Source: Agrobacterium fabrum (lineage in GTDB: Bacteria; Pseudomonadota; Alphaproteobacteria; Rhizobiales; Rhizobiaceae). Taken from it: DNA of 26,356 nucleotides. This document shows positions 23,216-26,356 of the stretch, one piece after another (the stretch's first letter is position 1; each line of letters starts with the position of its first letter). Both the position numbers and the translations under genes were made by a program. The notes beneath the pieces were generated by a model. It made no database searches. It was given only the letters and a program-made list of their open reading frames with translations, and was not told the DNA's origin. The stretch lies in contig QFOL01000021.1 in the NCBI GenBank assembly GCA_003241215.1, positions 1 to 26,356 on the forward strand, given 5' to 3'.

Positions 23216-24676
23216 TCAATGTCCACCGCCGCCAGCGGCGGCAACCTCGGTCTCCGCGCCTGCCGCAGCACCCGCGCCACCGCCGTAAATGGCGGGTGCG
23301 AGGCCGGCTTCGGCGAGCCAGAAGTCGCGTTTGGCGTTGATGGCGAGCAGGTTGGAATTGACCTTTTCCCGGCTGTCGGCCAGAAGCTCGAAGGTGTTGG
23401 TGATCATGCCGTTATAGGTCAGCAGCGACTGCTCCTCGATCTTTGTTCGCAGCGGCACCACGCTGTTGCGGTAGTGCCGGGCGATGTCATAGTTCGAGCG
23501 ATAGGCCTGATAGGCGGAGCGGGCTTCGGAGCGGATATTGACCGCCTTTTCCGCCAGCAGGTTTGCCGCGCGCATATAGGCGAGTTCGGATTCCCGCATA
23601 CGCGCCTGCCCGGAATCGAAGATCGGAATGACGAATTCCAGCTCGGCATTGCCGGTCGTCTGTTTGTGTTTTTCGCCGTCTTCCAGCTCGCGTTCGGTCT
23701 CGAAGCCGGAACGGATTTCGAGATCGGTCACGTATCGGGTGGCTTCGGTGAGCTTGAACGACCGGGCGGTCGCCTCCAGATCGAGCCTCGCCATCTGCAG
23801 ATCCACGCGGCGTTGCAGCGCTTCGGCTTCGATCATCTCGCGCTTGGTGAGAGCCTTCGGAAGCGGGGGCAGGCGGTTGGGAATGGTGTATTCGATATCC
23901 GCTCCCCACAGCCCCATCAGCCGCGTCAGCTCCTCCTTGGCAAGGCGGGCCTCAAGCCGCGCCCTGGCGATCTGGCCCGTCAGCTCGGCATAAAAGACCT
24001 GCTCGCGGGCCTGGCCCTCCTTGTTGAGCGAGCCCGCCTCGCCAAGCTTTTGGGCGAGTTCCGAGGCGGCATCCGCCGCGGTCTGCGCCTGCGCCAGCTG
24101 GCCGACATTTTCCCATGCCGCCACCGCGGTGATCCAGGCGCGGCGGGTATCGGCCGCCAGTTGCAGCGTCTTCAGCGCGGCGCCAAGCTGCGCCTTGCGG
24201 AAGCCGGTATCGGCGATCTCGACATTTTTCTTGAGGGTCGCCAGCGCCAGAATATTGGTGACGACGACGCCCTCGATTGCCTGATAGGCCCTGAGCCCCG
24301 GGGTGCCGATCCCCGTCAGCCCTATGCCGACCCTGGGGTTGACCAGCATGGTCGATTGCCATGCGGTGGCGGCGGATTCGCCGAGATCGGCATAGGCCGC
24401 CTGAAGGCCCTTGTTGTTCAGCAGTGCAACCTGCACCGCCGTCTCGACATCAAGACTTTTGCCGGCCGTCATCAGCGATTTGACGCTGGCCTGTGTCGCC
24501 TGCGCTTCGGCCCGGTTCTGCACCCAGACCGCCTGTTTTCCTGTCGCCTCGGACGTTCTGGACGAAACATTGGCAAAGCCGGCGTCCCGCGCCGCATATT
24601 GGGCGGCCGTGACACAACCGCCGAGAAAAACCGGCAGGCAGAGGGCGGATGCGAGTTTGAGGGGGCGTAGTGTCAT
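23216..24676 (-). CDS. TolC-family outer-membrane factor, lipoprotein
   Basis: 486 residues with AAAGGAGAT before the start. The signal ends in a lipobox, LGGC with Cys21, so it is probably acylated as CusC and OprM are. Two long helical-repeat halves follow, with coiled-coil segments (about 150-235 and 350-440) and TolC phrases such as VETAVQVALLNNKGLQAAYADLG, NPRVGIGLTG and LLTYNGMITNTFELLADSR. The C-terminus is Gly/Ala-rich and ends in His. TolC-type trimers form the outer-membrane tunnel of tripartite pumps; no RND or adaptor gene lies in the window, so its partners must be elsewhere. It starts inside the stop of the preceding small lipoprotein gene (ATGA). Confidence 0.9.
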   Translation of the reverse strand: MTLRPLKLASALCLPVFLGGCVTAAQYAARDAGFANVSSRTSEATGKQAVWVQNRAEAQATQASVKSLMTAGKSLDVETAVQVALLNNKGLQAAYADLGESAATAWQSTMLVNPRVGIGLTGIGTPGLRAYQAIEGVVVTNILALATLKKNVEIADTGFRKAQLGAALKTLQLAADTRRAWITAVAAWENVGQLAQAQTAADAASELAQKLGEAGSLNKEGQAREQVFYAELTGQIARARLEARLAKEELTRLMGLWGADIEYTIPNRLPPLPKALTKREMIEAEALQRRVDLQMARLDLEATARSFKLTEATRYVTDLEIRSGFETERELEDGEKHKQTTGNAELEFVIPIFDSGQARMRESELAYMRAANLLAEKAVNIRSEARSAYQAYRSNYDIARHYRNSVVPLRTKIEEQSLLTYNGMITNTFELLADSREKVNSNLLAINAKRDFWLAEAGLAPAIYGGGAGAAAGAETEVAAAGGGGH

Positions 24677-24903
24677 GATGCATCTCCTTTCGGAGCCTGC
24701 GCATCGTTCTGGTTACGCCAGGGTTTCGGATCGGCCGGCATGCGGGCTGTGTAACCCGAGACCGGGGTCTGGTAGCGGAGGGGAGCGACGCCAAGCGCCG
24801 GGTTTGCCGCGTCGTCATAGGAGGCGGCGTCGTTCATCAGGGATGTGGCTGTGCAGCCGCCCAGAAAGAGGGGCGCCGCGACCACAATATAAATTGGGTT
24901 CAT
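24673..24903 (-). CDS. Small lipoprotein of the copper operon
   Basis: 76 residues. A short signal ends in LGGC (Cys17), a good lipobox. The 60-residue mature part is Asp/Ala/Pro-rich (SLMNDAASYDDAAN, ARMPADPKPWRNQNDA) and has no recognised domain or copper ligands. Its stop overlaps the TolC-family start, so translation is coupled; such tiny lipoproteins next to outer-membrane factors may help assembly or be envelope spacers, but nothing in the sequence proves it. Confidence 0.78.
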   Translation of the reverse strand: MNPIYIVVAAPLFLGGCTATSLMNDAASYDDAANPALGVAPLRYQTPVSGYTARMPADPKPWRNQNDAQAPKGDAS

Positions 24904-24990
24904 GGGTATTTTCCGAACAGGAGATGCAACGGCGCGACGGCGCTAAAGCCGCTCGCGCACGGTCATTGCCCAAAGGCGGGCTCGGCCTGT

Positions 24991-25401
24991 TCAGATATTA
25001 GGCGGACGGTGAAGCAGCGGGGTCTGGCCCAGCGCCTTGCTGTCATCGAGGAAGGAGCGGATGCCGCTGACAACGGGCGTGCCATTGACATCGTGGCCGA
25101 TCAGGACCGCCATGCTGAGACAGAAATCGCTGCAACATTGTGGTTTGGCCGGCTTTTCGGCGCCGCCGTCCTCATCGGCCATGTCGTGGTGATCGTGACT
25201 GCCGGAGGTCATGGCCGAACCGCCATGATCCATCATCGCGCCTTGATTCATCATGGCGGATTGATCGCGCTGCATTCTCCCCGTTTCGGGACCATGCATT
25301 GCGGCATTGACAGTGGAAACGCTGTAGCCCGCCAGTGACAGTATCATCACCAGTCTAAACAACAGGGCCAGCAATTTCGATGCTCGCAACATCTCACGCA
25401 T
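24991..25401 (-). CDS. Met/His/Cys-rich exported protein, first gene of the copper operon
   Basis: 136 residues from the ATG at 25401; 25392 is an alternative, and the frame extends upstream only as non-coding-like sequence. Residues 1-33 are a signal peptide or membrane anchor (LLALLFRLVMILSLAGYS, cleavage near NAA). The next 50 residues are dense in Met and His (QSAMMNQGAMMDHGGSAM, SHDHHDM), typical of copper-binding tails. Then come CCSDFC (89-94) and LSMAVLIGHDV. Nothing else is recognised. With the copper operon behind it, a periplasmic copper sponge or sensor is the obvious guess. It lies 87 bases upstream of the lipoprotein gene. Confidence 0.75.
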   Translation of the reverse strand: MREMLRASKLLALLFRLVMILSLAGYSVSTVNAAMHGPETGRMQRDQSAMMNQGAMMDHGGSAMTSGSHDHHDMADEDGGAEKPAKPQCCSDFCLSMAVLIGHDVNGTPVVSGIRSFLDDSKALGQTPLLHRPPNI

Positions 25402-25408
25402 GTCCGGT

Positions 25409-25437
25409 AGAAAAGCGGCAGTCCGGTGATTTGTCAA
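25409..25437 (-). promoter_or_regulatory. Possible promoter of the copper operon
   Basis: On the minus strand TTGACA (plus 25432-25437) is followed after 17 bases by TTTTCT (plus 25409-25414). The -35 is perfect, the -10 poor. It ends seven bases before the ATG at 25401, which would make the transcript leaderless, or favours the start at 25392. No CueR-like dyad is evident. Confidence 0.3.
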
Positions 25438-25501
25438 TGGATATCCCCCATAACCGTTGACGAAAACCGTCGTGTCGCGTGACCTGTGGCTTGTCCGCAG
25501 C

Positions 25502-26347
25502 TCATGCGAAATCGATGAAGGCCTCGTCGAGAATGAGCAGTTTGCGTGCCTGCGTGCGGGCGTATTCCTCGTAAAAGCCCTGCGAAATCCACAGTGCGGA
25601 GCGGCCGCGCCGCCCGCTCCAGCCAATGCCGCCGATCAGTTCGGCCGCCGCGAGCTTGCGGCCGACATGGATGCGCGACAGGGAGAGCGTCGCCGCCAGC
25701 TGCGTTACCGTCTGCACGTCGGTCACACGTCTTCCGTGTTCGGGCGGCCTTTCCCAGTCGATTCCGGCAATAAGCCGATCCATCAGCAGTCCGCCGCCGT
25801 CGAACCAGTTGAAGATGATGGAGAGCGGGCCGGGGCAACGCACCTCCGGATGGGAGAGAAATGCCTGCGACACCCGGGGGTGAATATGTGGAAGCATTAT
25901 TTCTGACCGCGCCATGAAACGCGATGCCCTGAAACCTTCGTCGAGCAGATCCAGCGCCTGGAAATGCACGTCGTACCATTGCACGAGCATCGCGAGCGCC
26001 GGCGGTGAAGGCGCCACACCGGCGATACGCCCCTCATGGGATGGGCTTGCCGGTTGTGTCAGCCCGCGCTTCAGCGCTTCTTTGAAAAAAGCATAAGCGA
26101 CGCTATGGCTGGCGAGGCCGTGCCGCAGCGCCAGATGGCCGAAATCTTCCCGTGTCAGGGCGAGTTCATCTTCTCCGGTCTCGCAGGCGGTCGATTTCTG
26201 GAAATAGAGCGCCAGAAGCGCGTGGCAAAGAAGCCGGCCCTGGCGCGTCGCAAAAAGCGCGGTCATTTCGGGTGAGCCCTTATAAAGGGCGATGAAACTT
26301 CCTGCCAGCAGGCGCAGCGCCGCCGCGAAGGAATCTTTCTGAATCAT
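25502..26347 (-). CDS. Uncharacterised regulator with two helix-turn-helix regions
   Basis: 281 residues from the ATG at 26347; the frame is still open to the right edge nine bases upstream, so an earlier start is possible. I recognise no named family. Residues about 62-98 (LTREDFGHLALRHGLASHSV, then EALKRGLTQP) and about 207-256 (VTQLAATLSLSRIHVGRKL, then GWSGRRGRSALWIS) each look like a winged helix-turn-helix; the second ends in a basic hairpin like a MarR or GntR wing. Between them, about 115-195, is a helical region with several aromatics (VQWYDVHFQALDLLDEGF, IIFNWFDGGG). It lies 100 bases upstream of the copper operon on the same strand and could regulate it; this is inference from position. 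Confidence 0.65.
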   Translation of the reverse strand: MIQKDSFAAALRLLAGSFIALYKGSPEMTALFATRQGRLLCHALLALYFQKSTACETGEDELALTREDFGHLALRHGLASHSVAYAFFKEALKRGLTQPASPSHEGRIAGVAPSPPALAMLVQWYDVHFQALDLLDEGFRASRFMARSEIMLPHIHPRVSQAFLSHPEVRCPGPLSIIFNWFDGGGLLMDRLIAGIDWERPPEHGRRVTDVQTVTQLAATLSLSRIHVGRKLAAAELIGGIGWSGRRGRSALWISQGFYEEYARTQARKLLILDEAFIDFA

Positions 26348-26356
26348 CGTCTCTAT

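Noticed and set aside
22634..24670. A 678-codon plus-strand open frame
   Set aside because: It is antisense to the multicopper oxidase and the TolC-family gene, both well supported by motifs and ribosome sites; its translation is His/Arg/Gly-rich shadow sequence.
1..26356. tRNA, rRNA, CRISPR, IS element or prophage signature
   Set aside because: I looked for clover-leaf-like genes, spaced direct repeats and transposase or integrase motifs and saw none. The only tandem repeats are inside the coding region at the left edge.

Overview
The window is about 60% G+C, with four Tat-type leaders, three LysR/transporter units and BaeSR-like, CusF-like and CopA-like genes. This fits an alphaproteobacterium of the Rhizobiaceae, probably Agrobacterium or Rhizobium; the genus is inferred from protein resemblance alone. 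I saw no tRNA, rRNA, insertion sequence, integrase or CRISPR array. Most genes are dense, ordinary accessory metabolism.

Layout. (1) 1-921, minus: the N-terminal 307 codons of an unusual octapeptide-repeat protein that runs off the left edge, followed by an AT-rich, gene-free stretch (922-1681). (2) 1682-5452: a LysR regulator diverging from a three-gene unit made of a NepI-like MFS exporter, an exported cyclophilin-fold protein and a Tat-exported alpha/beta hydrolase, coupled by an ATGA overlap. (3) 5508-13431: a minus-strand VOC protein and a second LysR gene, then a plus-strand run of two-domain ring-cleaving VOC dioxygenase, YcaC-like cysteine hydrolase, XapX membrane protein, Tat-type YtcJ-like amidohydrolase, DoxX protein and MFS_3 exporter. 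Hairpins divide this run, and the last gene ends in a strong terminator. (4) 13482-16902: a pyrroline-5-carboxylate reductase-like gene and a third LysR gene diverging from a 14-TM DHA2 exporter. (5) 16974-20937: a VirK/YbjX (DUF535) protein, a BaeSR/AdeRS-like two-component pair, and a divergent PAP2 phosphatase. (6) 21025-25401, minus: a six-gene periplasmic copper-handling operon (Met/His/Cys-rich protein, small lipoprotein, TolC-like outer-membrane factor, multicopper oxidase, cupredoxin, CusF-like metallochaperone). (7) 25502-26347, minus: an orphan regulator with two apparent helix-turn-helix regions.

Regions 2-4 look like LysR-controlled detoxification or catabolic units for small organic, probably aromatic or quinone-type, compounds: enzymes convert the compound and MFS pumps export it. 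Region 6 handles copper in the periplasm (oxidation, buffering, passage over the outer membrane), but no inner-membrane pump is visible. The least explained items are the octapeptide-repeat protein, the YcaC-XapX-amidohydrolase cluster with its Cys/His-rich tail, and the Met/His/Cys-rich first protein of the copper operon.
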